64,000 nucleotides of DNA from Vulcanisaeta distributa JCM 11217. Its GTDB lineage: Archaea; Thermoproteota; Thermoprotei; Thermoproteales; Thermocladiaceae. This document shows positions 1-10,263 of the stretch, piece after piece. The stretch lies in NCBI RefSeq assembly GCF_001316005.1, contig NZ_BBBJ01000006.1, positions 62,001 to 126,000 of the forward strand, in the 5' to 3' direction. The notes below the pieces were generated by a model, which was not told the DNA's origin, made no database searches, and was given only the letters and a program-made list of their open reading frames with translations. Made by a program: the position numbers and the translations under genes. How positions within the stretch are numbered: position 1 is the first letter of the stretch; each line of letters starts with the position of its first letter.

Positions 1-621
1 CTAATGATAATAAGCAATAACCCCTTATAACTAAAGTTTAGTAGTGCCCATAGTAACCCAAGGTTATTTGCACCGAAGGAGAAGGATAGCAGGAAGACTG
101 TGAGTATGGATAATACGCGGTAAATGCCCACGTACCTAAACGATAATCTCGAGAGGGCGCCTAGGGATTTATAGAGAATGTATGAAAGAAGCATAACGAT
201 TATGGGCAGGGACAACCAATAACTAAGTACGAAGACCGCGTTCCTCAGCACACGCCCCAACGCCAGCGAGGCACCCACTAGGCTTGCGTATAAGGAGCCT
301 GTTAGTGACATTGGAACCCTCATGCTTTCGCCGACTATGAATATCACTATGGTAACGGCCATGGCCACCATGCAACATCGCCACTCACCACATTAGCCTC
401 ATGTAAGTACCTTGCAGCCATAACCCAAGTACATAGCCAAGTAATGCAATTACTACGGCGTACTTATAATCAATTGACTTGGAACCAACGGCAGCACCAG
501 CGTTGGCTGATAGGTTATTTCCAGAGACTAGGAACGAAAGCGAGAATGCCAAAGCGTAATTTATAAACAGCGTATACGCCATACTAGGCGGGTATGACCC
601 TTTAATAGCTTTTAAACTCAA
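1..621 (-). CDS. PiT-family inorganic phosphate permease (partial)
   Basis: Membrane permease of the PiT/PHO4 family, which couples phosphate uptake to H+ or Na+. The N-terminal signature GNNLSANAGAAVGS and a second copy, FGANNLG, match the duplicated GAND-type motifs of the family. About five hydrophobic segments are visible. The gene runs off the left edge, so its C-terminus is missing. The frame breaks near 394-400: restoring TGGGGTGAG where the sequence has TGGTGAG rejoins the two halves, which suggests a shortened G run. The upstream gene thi4 ends 11 bp before this start on the same strand, so the two may be co-transcribed. Family call fairly sure; substrate by homology only. Confidence 0.8.
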
Positions 622-632
622 CCTACGTACTA

Positions 633-1419
633 TTATCGCCTCAAATCATTAATTATTAACTCGGCAACCCTCTTACCACTCATTATCATTGAGCCGAATA
701 TAGGCCCCCATCCTCGGTAGCCCATACACGGCAGCAACCGCCATACCCGTCACGTAAAGACCCTCCATAACCCTACCCGTGTACTTAACGACTAAGTCCT
801 CGGCAATCGAGGCATACGCCGACTTCTCACCAGGCACCTTTAAGCCAAGGTCTGGGTTTTTCCTCGCGGCCACCGTCACGACCTCGGCATCATGCCCTGT
901 GGCGTCGACTACGGCCCTAGCCTCTATGAAGAATGGGTCTGTGTGTATGTTAGCCATTTGTATTGATGACCAGTAAACAGCGAGACCTGCTATTCTCGGG
1001 GGATTATCCCTAATTATGACATCCTCAACGTTAATTCCAAGCAAAAACTTAGCGCCTGCATCGATGGCCCTAGTTGCGAGTTTTGCCATCATTTCGGCAG
1101 GGTCAATGGTGAATAACCCATCACCCATGTCCTGAAGCCTAACGCCGAAATCCTCGCTAAGGATCTCAGAGGCCGGGGTCTCAATGACTATGCTCGGTAA
1201 GTGGCTTGCAGCACCGCCAATACCACCACCAAAGGAAAACCTCCTCTCAAGCACCACGGTCTTTAAACCAGCCCTCGCCAGGTAGTAAGCCGCCGTCATG
1301 CCCGATGGACCAGCGCCAACAATAGCCACATCAACGCTTGAATACTCATCAAGTATTTTCAGGGCACTCCTTATTATTGCACGGGTAATGCTCGACTCCG
1401 AGATTGATACGCCCGCCAT
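633..1419 (-). CDS. thi4: Thiazole biosynthesis enzyme Thi4 (archaeal type)
   Basis: FAD/NAD-binding enzyme that makes the thiazole moiety of thiamine. Residues about 28-60 hold a Rossmann motif (VAIVGAGPSGMTAAYYL), followed by the glycine-rich FGGGIGGA loop. MANIHTDPFF and VVDATGHDAEVV match archaeal Thi4. The His in NIHTDP probably sits where the suicidal Cys of the yeast enzyme lies, so a catalytic sulfide-dependent enzyme is likely. As read the frame ends early at 673. Changing GGGGG to GGGG near 702 restores the expected MGPIFGSMIMSGK tail, with the stop at 633. It works with the ThiD-ThiN fusion at 22.8-24.2 kb. Start ATG lies downstream of an AT-rich stretch. Confidence 0.9.
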
Positions 1420-1548
1420 ACAATCACCAAATTATTATTCATAAATAAACAAGTTATAAATTAATTCCCCCCCTTATTAACTAATGACCTGCCCAAAGCC
1501 CGTGAACTTAAAACAAAACAAAACCCACAGGAACTAACACCAGGGTGG

Positions 1549-1626
1549 CGCCCCCCCGGCCGGGATTTGAACCCGGGTCTGCGGCTCGACAGGCCGCCAT
1601 ACTAGACCGGGCTATACCACCGGGGC
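1549..1626 (-). tRNA. tRNA-Asp (GTC)
   Basis: Cloverleaf on the minus strand: acceptor GCCCCGG, anticodon arm with loop CTGTCGA (anticodon GTC), T arm ACCCGGGTTCAAATCCCGG and 3' acceptor beginning CCGGGG. No intron. The 3' acceptor strand should read CCGGGGC to pair with GCCCCGG but carries seven Gs instead of four, so three bases look inserted. The 5' strand has the normal four Cs. This is one of the clearest signs that the G7 runs here are not real. Confidence 0.93.
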
Positions 1627-1647
1627 TACGTAGTGATTGGCTTTGTT

Positions 1648-1662
1648 GAGAATTTAAGTTTT
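1648..1662 (-). promoter_or_regulatory. TATA box of tRNA-Asp
   Basis: On the minus strand the A/T-rich element AAAACTTAAATT lies about 25-30 bases upstream of the tRNA-Asp 5' end, the usual archaeal spacing. Confidence 0.5.
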
Positions 1663-1806
1663 TTGCCCTGATTGTTTGTTGGCGCCGTGCTAGGAGACTT
1701 CTTATTATAGTTATTATGGATTTAAATGCGGTGTTGCGTCTGCATTTCCTGTCTAATTATTGACTGAGTAAACGCTTTAAATTGGCAGTTCCCCCCCGCC
1801 TTAGGT

Positions 1807-2231
1807 ATGGCGGTGAATAATATGAATAGTAACATGGGTGATAAGGAGGATGAGGAGTTGAGCAAGTTATTAGAGAAGAAGGCTAAGGAGTTGGCTAGGG
1901 CTGTGGGCAATGAGCCTGTTGAGTTAAGTGCTGATAGTTTTGACGATTTCATAAGGAGTAGGAGGGTTGTGGTTGTTGATTTCTGGGCGCCTGGTGTGCA
2001 CCGTGCTTCCTGCTCGAGCCAATCCTAAAGGCGCTGGCTAAGGAAATGCCATGCGTTGGTTTTGGTAGGTTAAATACGCAGGAGTGGCCTGACGTTGCGG
2101 CTAAGTACGACGTAATGAGCCTACCGACCGTGATAATATTTAGGGATGGTGAGCCCGCGGATTTCGTGGTTGGTGCAGTGCCTAAGAAAATAATTGCTGA
2201 TAAGATAAGGAGGGTTCTTAACGAGAATTAA
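1807..2231 (+). CDS. Thioredoxin-like protein (frameshifted in active site)
   Basis: Thioredoxin-fold disulfide oxidoreductase of about 140 residues with a charged 45-residue N-terminal extension. The beta strand RRVVVVDFWAP leads into the active site, and MSLPTVIIFRDGEP carries the cis-Pro loop. The redox motif is broken as read: CCTGGTGTGCACCG should be CCTTGGTGTGCACCG, giving WAPWCAPC. One T of a TT pair is missing, so this is probably a base-call error. A TATA-like GCTTTAAATT lies about 30 nt before the ATG, suggesting a leaderless message. Later ATGs at codons 6 and 9 are possible starts. Convergent with the aminotransferase downstream. Confidence 0.85.
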
Positions 2232-2264
2232 AACAACAATTTTTACATAAATAAATAACCTAGG

Positions 2265-3598
2265 TTACTTAATATTCTCCTCCCTCTCAACCTCACCAAG
2301 TGACTTGTCAAGTACGTCTATGGCCTTATCAATGTGCTCCTGCTTAACGGTTAATGGTGGTGCAAACCTAATGACATTGCCATTCCAACCGCTGGTCACG
2401 AAGAGAACACCCCTCTTCAACGCCCTGTTAAGGCATATATCACTTGTCTCCTTGGTCGCCGGCTCCTTGGTCTTCCTATTCTTAACGAGCTCAATACCGA
2501 TCATGAGCCCAATCCCCCCCTGACCTCGCCAATGAGTGGGTGCTTGTCGTAAAGCTCCATTAACCTCTTCATTGCGTACTCACCCATCCTCTTGGCATTG
2601 CTTAACAGCTCCTCCTTATGCATGTTGTAGTAATCAACTGTTGCCTTAACCGCAGCCATAATCAATGCTGAGGCTCCAAAGGTCGAGTGCTCATCATTCA
2701 ACTGCATTGCTGAGGCAATCTCCTTTCTAGTCACCACGGCGGATGCCGGTAATCCGCCGGTCATGCCCTTAGCCGCGACAACAATGTCAGGCTTAACATT
2801 GAATTGCTCAAAGGCCCAGGTGGTGCCAGTCCTACCCATGCCACTTTGTACCTCATCAAATATTAGTAATATGCCATACGTGTCAAGGACCTTCTTCAGT
2901 CTCTCGAAGAAGTCCATCGGCGGCACCACAATACCACCAACACCCTGTATTGGCTCAGTGACTAGGCAGCACACGTCCTTAATCGCCACGTAATTGATGT
3001 AATATTCAATGGCCTCAACGGCTGCCTTACCGCACTCCTCAGGTGGCATGTCACCAAATGGGCACCTGTATGGGTATGGGAATGGCGCTATTAATGTGCC
3101 TGGCGGTAATGGGCCATACTCCTTCCTCCTCATTCCATGGTATGAGCCTGTTAGGTAAGTCCTACCGTGATAACCACCCATTAGGTACATCACGTACGTA
3201 TTCTTCGTATACCTCTTCGCAATCTTCAGCGCTAATTCAATCCCCCCCTCAGAACCACTTAACTTGAAGTGAACCTTATTGTACATGCTCTTATCAGGGA
3301 ATAGACTCAGCACAGCCTTCGCCGCATTCAGTAATTCCTCGGTATACCAATTATAGCCATTGCCGGCGATTAAACGTTTTGCGGTTTCGGCAATCGCGTC
3401 GGCAAGACCTGGTGGGTTATGACCGAGTAGTGCCGTGGTTACTACGGTCATGAAATCCAGGTAAGTATTCCCATCAACGTCATAGACGTAGATGTCACGG
3501 GCCTCCCTAACAACAATCCTATGGGTTGGGTATAAGTTCGTCATTAAGTATTCATCTAGTTCCTTAAGGATTTCCTCGGTCCTTCCCATTAAGTTCAT
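2265..3598 (-). CDS. Class III PLP aminotransferase (4-aminobutyrate type)
   Basis: Pyridoxal-phosphate enzyme that moves an amino group from an omega-amino compound such as GABA or ornithine to a keto acid; the substrate is not certain. About 445 residues. Visible motifs are GSEGGIELALKIA (normally GSE.IEAALK; the extra Gly comes from a G7), the PLP-contact IFDEVQSGMGRTG, and VAAKGMTGG, whose Lys near residue 277 would hold PLP. The C-terminal 80 residues fall in another frame. A G7 at 2514-2520 should be G5 to give GEVRGIGLMIGIELV. Two near starts exist; the second Met (GRTEEIL) is equally plausible. Divergent from the acyl-CoA synthetase genes. Confidence 0.87.
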
Positions 3599-3789
3599 TA
3601 AATGCCCGCTCCTTTTAAGTTTAATCTGCTAGTTATTTCTTTCCATAAAATATATAATATTTTTTCCATAATATCTTCAGCATTTTTGAGAAAAGTTTCT
3701 CTAAACCAGCGCAATCTATAAAGATAAATAGACTATGTATTCATTTAGAAAGGTTTTTAAGAAATGAGTTAAGATGAGCGTCGGTTTCT

Positions 3790-5255
3790 ATGGAGGAACA
3801 AAAGCAGCAACCGCAGGAGATTAAGGCGGTCTCTGAAGTCTCATTGGTGATTACGTCACCACTCGATTTATTGTTTAATCCAAGGTCCGTCGCAATAATT
3901 GGAGCCACGCCTAGGGAGAATAGCGTTGGCGGGGTTATCACGAAGAACCTACTCACTAAATTTAAGGGTAAGGTTTACTTAATCAATCCTAAGTATGATG
4001 AGGTTAATGGCATTAAGTACTATAAGTCAATACTCGATATTCAAGACAGTATTGACTTAGCGGTCATAGTCGTCCCGGCGCCGGCCGTTCCTAAGGTCGC
4101 GGATGAATGCGCCAGGAAGGGCGTTAAGGTCACAATAATAATCAGCGGCGGTTTTAGCGAGGTTGGTGAGGAAGGCGCTAAGCTTGAGGAGGAGTTAAGG
4201 AGAGTTGTTCAAAATCGCATCAGGGTGCTCGGTCCTAACTGCATTGGTGTTTATAATGCGTTTAATGGCCTAGACACGTTCTTCCTCCCTGAGGATAGGA
4301 TGGGTAGGCCCAAACCTGGCCCCCCCGTAGCCTTAATAAGCCAAAGCGGTGCTGTGGCTGGCGCAATCCTTGATTGGGCAGCCAGGAGAAACATCGGCGT
4401 TGGGTTAGCCGTGAACTACGGAAACAAGCTCGATATAAACGAGGCAGAGCTTCTCGAGTACTTTGCCAGGGATAGTAGGGTTAAGGTTATTGTAATGTAC
4501 ATGGAGGGGTTGAAGTATCCTGGGGGGGAGGGGAAGAAATTACTCGAGGTCATGAAGGAGGTATCCAGCGTTAAACCAATAGTAGTTTATAAGGCGGGTA
4601 GGACTAAGGCGGCCACGGGCGCCGTTAAGTCTCATACGGCTGCTCTGGCGGGTAATTACGAGATTTACAGGGCAATGCTCAAGCAGGCCAATGTGATTGA
4701 GGCAGACAACCTAACGGATGCCTTCGACATGGCCAAGGCACTGGCCACACAGCCATTACCCAGGGGGGGCAACAGGGTTTTAGTCATAACTGATAGCGGT
4801 GGTATGGGCATTCAATCTGTGGATGCCCTTGACATGCGTGGGCTTCAGGTTCCTGAGCTATCCGAGAGTCTCCAGGAGATACTGAGGAAGCAATTACCTC
4901 CTTTAGCCGTCACACGAAATCCCATCGACTTGACGGGTAGTGCCACGGATGCAATGTACAAGTTCGTACTGGACACGGTACTACCAACGAGCTACGTGGA
5001 CATGGCCCTGATAATAGCCTTAATGCAGATACCTGGCTTAACGGCTAACCTGGGTAATTACATCATTGAAGCTAAGAGGTTCAATAAGCCAATAGTAGTC
5101 GTTAGCTTTGGCGGTAATGAGTATGTGGCTAAGTTTGAGAGCCACCTTGAGGAGAATGGGATACCCGTCTACCACGCACCACATAGAGCTGCCAAGCGTT
5201 GTGGGCGTTGTATGAGTACTCAAAAATAAAAGGCGTGGCTAAGGAGTGGTGGTGA
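3790..5255 (+). CDS. ADP-forming acyl-CoA synthetase, alpha subunit
   Basis: Subunit of the archaeal acetate/acyl-CoA ligase (ADP-forming), which makes ATP from acyl-CoA during peptide and sugar fermentation. Order of domains: CoA-binding Rossmann domain (SVAIIGATPRENSVGG, about residues 33-155), then two succinyl-CoA-ligase-like domains. The phosphorylated His lies in VKSHTAALAG (about His282). Near the end AAGCG should read AAGGCG. With that base the C-terminus becomes ALWALYEYSK and stops at 5255, so the premature ending at 5229 is a likely error. The beta subunit follows 8 bp later in the same orientation. Acyl specificity cannot be told from sequence. Confidence 0.9.
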
Positions 5256-5263
5256 GGGGGGGT

Positions 5264-5965
5264 ATGAACCCAATAATTACGAAGGCCCTTGAGGAGGGTA
5301 GGTATAAACTGCTTGAGCATGAGTCCTTTGAACTACTTAGGCAGTATAACATACCTGTTCCAGACTTTGCACTGGTTCAGGATGTTAATGAGGCGTTGAA
5401 GGTTGTTAAGGACATAGGCTACCCAGTGGTGCTTAAGGTTGTTTCGCCCGACATAATCCATAAATCAGATGTTGGCGGTGTAATACTCAATATAAGTAAT
5501 GATGATGATCTCAGAAGCGCCTGTGAGAGAATTAGAAATAACATTAAGGAGAAGGCCCCCCCATACGCCAGGATAAGTGGCTTCCTAGTGCAGAGGATGG
5601 TGCCCGAGGGCCTAGAGACGATAATTGGTGCGACTAAGGACCCAATCTTTGGTCATGTAATAGCCTTTGGTCTCGGTGGAGTAATGGTTGAGGTACTGCA
5701 GGACGTGAGTTTTAGGATTGTGCCTATCACCGAGGAGGATGCCAGGGCAATGGTTAGGGAGATAAAGGGCTATAGGCTCTTCAATGGCTATAGGAACATG
5801 CCCGTGAGGGATGAGGAGGCCGTTATCTACATAATAACGAAATTCTCAGAGCTCCTATCTGATAATCCAAACATTGTTGAGGCCGACCTAAACCCAGTCA
5901 TTGTGCTTGAGAGGGGTAAGGGCGCGTACGCGGCTGATGCTAGGTTCATAATAGGGTCTGTGTGA
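5264..5965 (+). CDS. ADP-forming acyl-CoA synthetase, beta subunit (ATP-grasp)
   Basis: Nucleotide-binding partner of the gene just upstream. The 233-residue protein is a complete ATP-grasp beta subunit: PVVLKVVSPDIIHKSDVGG contains the second phospho-accepting His (about residue 66), QRMVPEGLETIIG is the family's central strand, and EADLNPVIVL is the C-terminal metal/nucleotide loop. I chose the ATG at 5264, preceded by a GGTGAGGGG purine run. A GTG at 5246 is in frame but lies inside the alpha gene. Separate alpha and beta genes are usual in Thermoproteales. One G7 or C7 run adds a likely spurious Pro (AKEKAPPYA). Confidence 0.9.
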   Translation: MNPIITKALEEGRYKLLEHESFELLRQYNIPVPDFALVQDVNEALKVVKDIGYPVVLKVVSPDIIHKSDVGGVILNISNDDDLRSACERIRNNIKEKAPPYARISGFLVQRMVPEGLETIIGATKDPIFGHVIAFGLGGVMVEVLQDVSFRIVPITEEDARAMVREIKGYRLFNGYRNMPVRDEEAVIYIITKFSELLSDNPNIVEADLNPVIVLERGKGAYAADARFIIGSV

Positions 5966-6010
5966 GTTCGTGAGTTAGGTTTAAAATTAATACCGTGGTT
6001 TCCGCCTTGT

Positions 6011-6989
6011 ATGAACAAGGCACTACTCCTGTTTAGGTTAAAGATGTCACTCGCAATAATAGCAATATTACTATTAGGCGCCGCGTTTACGTACGGCATC
6101 ATGTGGTGGTTGTCGGGAGGGTCAATAAGCGGCATCGCACTTGTCACCAGCCTAGTACTCATGGCGTTTTTCCTAACGCTATTCCAGTGGTTGATTGGCC
6201 CATTCCTAATTAATGCCATGTATAGGCTCATGAAGTTAAGCCTGATGACCCAACCTACGGCTGGGTCTATGACATGGTCGCTGATGTTGCGAGGGCTAAC
6301 GGCTTTAAGGACGTGCCCAAGGTCTACATAGCCGATGTACCATTCCCCAATGCTTTCGCCTATGGAAGTCCAATAGCTGGTAAGAGGGTCGCAATAACGC
6401 TACCCCTACTAAGGATATTAAAGCCCAGCGAGTTGAAGGCTGTCCTTGGCCATGAGATTGGACACCTAAGGCATAGGGATGTGGAGGTCTTGATGGCCGT
6501 TGGTTTACTGCCCACGGTCATTTACTGGCTTGGTTGGTCACTCTGGTGGGGGGGTGGTTGGTGGGGGGGAGGTTGGTCCGAGGGTAGGAATAACGGTGGC
6601 GGCCTACTACTCCTAATAGGTTTAGCTCTTATCGCCGTTAGCTTCCTATTCCAATTATTCGTCCTTTACATTAATAGGTTGAGGGAGGCCTACGCGGATA
6701 TTAACGGCGCATTAACCGTAGAGAATGGTGCCCGCAACCTACAGAGGGCCCTTGCAAAGATAACGCTTTACATGGATCCAAACGTGGTGAAGAGGACTAC
6801 GAACGGCACATTAAGGATGCTATTCTTCGCACCGCCAGTCAGCACTGAGTATATTGAGAGTAATGTTGATGATTTAATAGAGTATTGGAGCATTATAAGC
6901 CATCAATTTGGGAGGAGCTGTTCATGACACACCCACACCCAGCAAAGAGAATACAAATGCTTGATAGGATTGCCGAGTCATCTCCGTAA
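6011..6989 (+). CDS. htpX: HtpX-like membrane zinc metalloprotease (M48)
   Basis: Membrane-bound protease that degrades damaged membrane proteins. Two membrane helices span residues about 10-33 and 40-65. The zinc site HEIGH lies near residue 147 in [15 protein letters not shown], and EAYADINGA gives the third ligand. Two more hydrophobic segments lie between these. Two breaks need repair: one C is missing near 6246 ([13 protein letters not shown] expected), and another shift near 6900 restores the C-terminus [17 protein letters not shown] with the stop at 6989. The HPHPAKRI tail is typical of HtpX. Gly/Trp-rich [11 protein letters not shown] contains G7 runs, so its exact length is unreliable. 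TATA-like GGTTTAAAATTA lies about 35 nt upstream. Confidence 0.9.
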
Positions 6990-7048
6990 CACAGATTAAA
7001 TAAATTAAACGCGTGTAAGAAGATTCTTATAAATTTTTCAATTTTTCC

Positions 7049-7372
7049 TTAACTCTCCTTCACAGCTGATTGAAGATAGAGAACCCTATACCTATTCCTC
7101 AGCTTAATCAGTGCGAAGGTGAATATTTGCTCGCCATTAACGTAATTGCTCGTTGTTGTAACCCTCACGTACCTGGCATTACCAATTTCATTTGTTACAT
7201 TACCGTCTATGTCGAAGAGCACTATGTCATTAACGCTTAACCCAATATTTGTTAATGTGTCCTTAATGCAATCAATGACTAGGGCCTCATCAATATCATA
7301 GCATTTACCGCTCATAAACTCATTCATTACCTTACTATGTAGTTCATAAACCCTCCTATCTAATCCACTCAT
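7049..7372 (-). CDS. Hypothetical protein
   Basis: A 107-residue soluble protein that I do not recognise. It has an N-terminal helical half with a single Cys pair-like region (GKCYDIDEALVIDCIKD) and a beta-rich second half (NARYVRVTTTSNYVNGEQIFTFALIKL). No signal peptide, membrane segment or catalytic motif is seen. The intact frame and ordinary codon use support it as a gene. It is divergent from the next gene, with the two starts about 65 bp apart. Confidence 0.6.
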   Translation of the reverse strand: MSGLDRRVYELHSKVMNEFMSGKCYDIDEALVIDCIKDTLTNIGLSVNDIVLFDIDGNVTNEIGNARYVRVTTTSNYVNGEQIFTFALIKLRNRYRVLYLQSAVKES

Positions 7373-7437
7373 CCAATTACCATAATTACCCAGTTAAATA
7401 TACCTTACCTAGAATCCAATGCCCAGGGCTTTGGGTA

Positions 7438-7953
7438 ATGCTTATTTTTGGTAAAGCAGTGTTCCACGTGATGGAGGTAATAAACACAGGTAGGAGTGTG
7501 ATGGATATGCTGAATGAACTCCTCAACGACCTTAATAGGGATGATTTATCGCTCATTGAGAGGTTACCCTACGTACGTGAGTACGAGAGGTATAGGGACG
7601 TGATTACAAACATACTAAGGGAATTTCACATAGCGTTGGTCCTCGTTAGATTGACGTTTAATGATGGTTCTCGTAAGGGCTACGTCTTCCTAATAAGGGG
7701 GGGTGAGGGTGGTGAGTTGGGTAAAATACCTACGTCTGGTGTTGTTGAGGGTTATGTAGTGAGTATTAAGGGTAATGACAGGAGGAAGCTCCTGTATAAT
7801 TCAGTGGCGTTTAACAGGGCTGATGACGTGGCGTCAAGGATCATGGAGTTCGCAAACATGTATAGGAGGGCCGAGGAAAGGATATCACAGCTTCAGCTTC
7901 TTCGTGAGGCTGAGAAGGATTACGCATTATTCTATGAGGAAGCCGGCGATTAA
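7438..7953 (+). CDS. Hypothetical protein
   Basis: A 171-residue protein with no recognised family. The N-terminal two thirds mix helices and strands (FHIALVLVRLTFNDGSRKGYV) and the C-terminus is a charged helix that may form a coiled coil (YRRAEERISQLQLLREAEKDY). One G7 run gives IRGGEGGELG. A TATA-like TTAAATATA lies about 40 nt upstream of the ATG. The in-frame ATG at codon 12 is an alternative start. Convergent with the DUF1152 gene, with a candidate guide RNA in the 88-bp gap. Confidence 0.6.
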   Translation: MLIFGKAVFHVMEVINTGRSVMDMLNELLNDLNRDDLSLIERLPYVREYERYRDVITNILREFHIALVLVRLTFNDGSRKGYVFLIRGGEGGELGKIPTSGVVEGYVVSIKGNDRRKLLYNSVAFNRADDVASRIMEFANMYRRAEERISQLQLLREAEKDYALFYEEAGD

Positions 7954-7983
7954 GGCTTAAATTAACCACCATTGCCAACTAAA

Positions 7984-8042
7984 TACTGTGAAGAGCACGC
8001 CCTTACCTGAGCTTAAGGTGATGAATACCGCCGGTCAGATAT
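7984..8042 (+). ncRNA. Candidate C/D-box guide RNA (weak)
   Basis: Box-like elements are in order: C (GTGAAGA, 7988), D' (CTGA, 8007), C' (GTGATGA, 8018) and a degenerate D (CAGA, 8036). The intervals of about 12 and 11 nt would suit guides. The D box departs from CTGA, so the call is tentative. It sits between two convergent genes. Confidence 0.3.
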
Positions 8043-9088
8043 CATCCCTTCATTAACTGCACCTGCGCCTTCAGCCTATTCCTAATCTCATTAATCATTG
8101 AGTACGCCTCCTCAGGACTTGGTATCCTGGACCTAGCCCTATAATACCTATAGACCTCCTCCTCAAAGTTCAGCTCAGTCATTACGCCCCTACTATTCAA
8201 TATTTTCATTGCATCCCAGGGATCCTTAGCATCGATTAATAAATTAGCCAATGGTAAATCACTCATCGCCTTCTTAAGGTCTAGGTAATACGTTATTGAT
8301 GAGGATATATCAAGCCTAACGTACCTAGTACTACCTCTTATACCCACATTACCGTGATATCCCCCCCTCGCAGCCCTAAACACTAACCCACTGGCTTCAG
8401 TTATTGCCTTACTGAGTATGTCCTCAAGTATCATTAGGTCGTTTCGTGTTGGTCCATAGGCGCCCAGGAATGCGCCCTTACTGGCTAATTGACTTATCCT
8501 CATTAACACGTAGTCCCTATCCAACTCGCCATCCACGCCAGGACCTGCGACACCCAGTATTACCGGCACATTAGTTATATCCTGAAGCCTACTTAGAACG
8601 GCTACTGAGTAACTATCGGCAAGTGGGCTGTATAGCCCATCCTCATTACCCAGGGCTAGCACGTCACCACCAACATCAATTCCTATCACGGCGTCAATGC
8701 CGTACCTACTCACGTAGTCACTGAGCTCCTTAGCCACATTACTGACGGAACCACTAATGCTTATTCCCAATCCATCATCCTTAATGATGCTTAATACATT
8801 GGCTATTTGGGGAATAACGCGCCTACCCTCCCTAACTGCGTAGGTATCTCCATTAACGATGGCCAAGTAATCACCAAGGGCATTAGCATTCCTAAGTTCC
8901 TGAACCCTAATGGGTCCCGGCACAACATCGTTCACGTACCTCTCCCAAAGAACTGCGCCTAATACAGCCTCCTTACCCTCATTAACGGCTAAGCTATAAG
9001 TGATCGTAGAGCCAACGACATCACCTCCACCACCAATACCAATCACCAGAACACTCCTTACATCAAATCCTACAACCTCATCAAGCAC
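8042..9088 (-). CDS. DUF1152 family protein
   Basis: A 348-residue cytosolic protein of the archaeal DUF1152 family, whose function is unknown. The N-terminus VLVIGIGGGGDVVGS is a glycine-rich, nucleotide-binding-like loop, and DAVIGIDVGGDVLALG is the family's central motif. GYHGNVGIRG and a helical C-terminus follow. It is full length and shows no frameshift, although one G7 run may add a Gly. It is followed upstream by a separate cluster of small secreted proteins on the same strand, about 60 bp away; a link between them is not established. Confidence 0.75.
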   Translation of the reverse strand: MLDEVVGFDVRSVLVIGIGGGGDVVGSTITYSLAVNEGKEAVLGAVLWERYVNDVVPGPIRVQELRNANALGDYLAIVNGDTYAVREGRRVIPQIANVLSIIKDDGLGISISGSVSNVAKELSDYVSRYGIDAVIGIDVGGDVLALGNEDGLYSPLADSYSVAVLSRLQDITNVPVILGVAGPGVDGELDRDYVLMRISQLASKGAFLGAYGPTRNDLMILEDILSKAITEASGLVFRAARGGYHGNVGIRGSTRYVRLDISSSITYYLDLKKAMSDLPLANLLIDAKDPWDAMKILNSRGVMTELNFEEEVYRYYRARSRIPSPEEAYSMINEIRNRLKAQVQLMKG

Positions 9089-9145
9089 AATGATGTCACA
9101 TTTTAAATCAATTTAAATGTATTAACTGAATATCACAATTATACA

Positions 9146-9948
9146 CTACTTATCATTATTAATCATGCCACTAACTGCAAAGTAATATGTATTATTTACA
9201 TAGGCATTAATTACCACCACGACGTAGAAACTACCGCTAAATTCCAAGCCGCCGCTGCACATACTTTCCCTGGGTGAAGCATGTAATGTATAGTCTATGA
9301 CCCCCCCCAATAAACAGTGCAATTACTCATTCGCTTAATCATCCTAAAGACACCAACGTAACTCAGTGTTACGTTTATACCATGATAATCACCGCCAATC
9401 TTACCCGCTAAGTAATTAGCTATGTTTTGCGTAGTCTCCGTTATATTGCTAGCGTGAATTGTAACATTAGCATTTAAATTATTAATAATGTTATTAATAA
9501 CCTGTGAGTAATAACATAGATTGAAGGGATATGTTACGACAACAACTCCCTCAACGGTATTTGACTGTGTAATTGATTGAATGACTGCGCGATAAATGGT
9601 CTCATTACCCTCGCCATAAACCTCATAACTAATTACCCTATACCTCACGGCATTACCAGTCTCATTACTAATAGTGTTAAGGGCTTCACTCAGGGTTTCC
9701 GTTAGGTTCCTGGCGATAGTACTGCATGAGTAATTTATTGGATTCATTATAACTAGGCATGCATCATTATGTAATATCTGTGGTAGTGTGTCATTCAATT
9801 GCCTAATGACGTTAACGGAAAGGAGATAGGTATTCTCAAGGGTTAATGCCTTTGATGTCTCGTTACTTACGTAATTTATTAAGTACGTGGTTAATGAAAT
9901 CATTACCAGCAAAACTATGATTATGGGTAGTAACGACTTGTAAATCAT
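9146..9948 (-). CDS. Secreted pilin-like protein (frameshifted near C-terminus)
   Basis: One N-terminal hydrophobic helix (residues about 5-27, LLPIIIVLLVMISLTTYL) is followed by an extracellular domain rich in Asn and in NxS/T sequons, typical of N-glycosylated archaeal surface proteins. As read it ends at 9295 inside a G8 run. Shortening the run restores WGVIDYTLHAS and continues about 50 residues to a stop at 9146. It is the last of four tightly packed, same-strand genes, each with an N-terminal hydrophobic helix. This layout resembles archaeal pilus or secretion pseudopilin clusters, but no ATPase or prepilin peptidase is nearby. Function is inferred, not shown. Confidence 0.6.
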
Positions 9949-9954
9949 TCATAA

Positions 9955-10263
9955 TCACCTAACGTAGGCAACATATACATTAACCTCCAACCTGGAATTA
10001 TTGGCTGCAATTCTTGGGCATATAATTAGGTAATTATTGGTCATTACCTCATCCGTTATTACGACATGGTTCAGATCAACACCACCCGTGAAATTACCCA
10101 ATTGGCACTCAATGAATAGGTAGGTTCCAATTGACGCTTTATAATCAATTATTGATAATTTCAATAGTAGGTTTGTTAGGTATATCGTGAGTATGAGTAT
10201 TACGATTACCAGAGTGATTGAAACTAATAGGTCAGGGAATATTAAGGAGTCTACGAGAGCCAT
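9955..10263 (-). CDS. Small secreted/membrane protein of pilus-like cluster
   Basis: 102 residues with one N-terminal hydrophobic segment (about residues 12-33, LLVSITLVIVILILTIYLTN) and a short beta-rich tail ending in EVNVYVAYVR. It resembles a class III signal-anchored pseudopilin in layout, but no clear prepilin peptidase site is seen. Its stop lies 6 bp before the start of the 9146-9948 gene, and its own start lies inside the preceding small gene, so the four form one operon. Confidence 0.55.
   Translation of the reverse strand: MALVDSLIFPDLLVSITLVIVILILTIYLTNLLLKLSIIDYKASIGTYLFIECQLGNFTGGVDLNHVVITDEVMTNNYLIICPRIAANNSRLEVNVYVAYVR

Noticed and set aside
2265-2520. Separate small gene at the end of the aminotransferase
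   Set aside because: It continues the class III fold (LMIGIELVKN) and joins the main frame when a G7 is read as G5.
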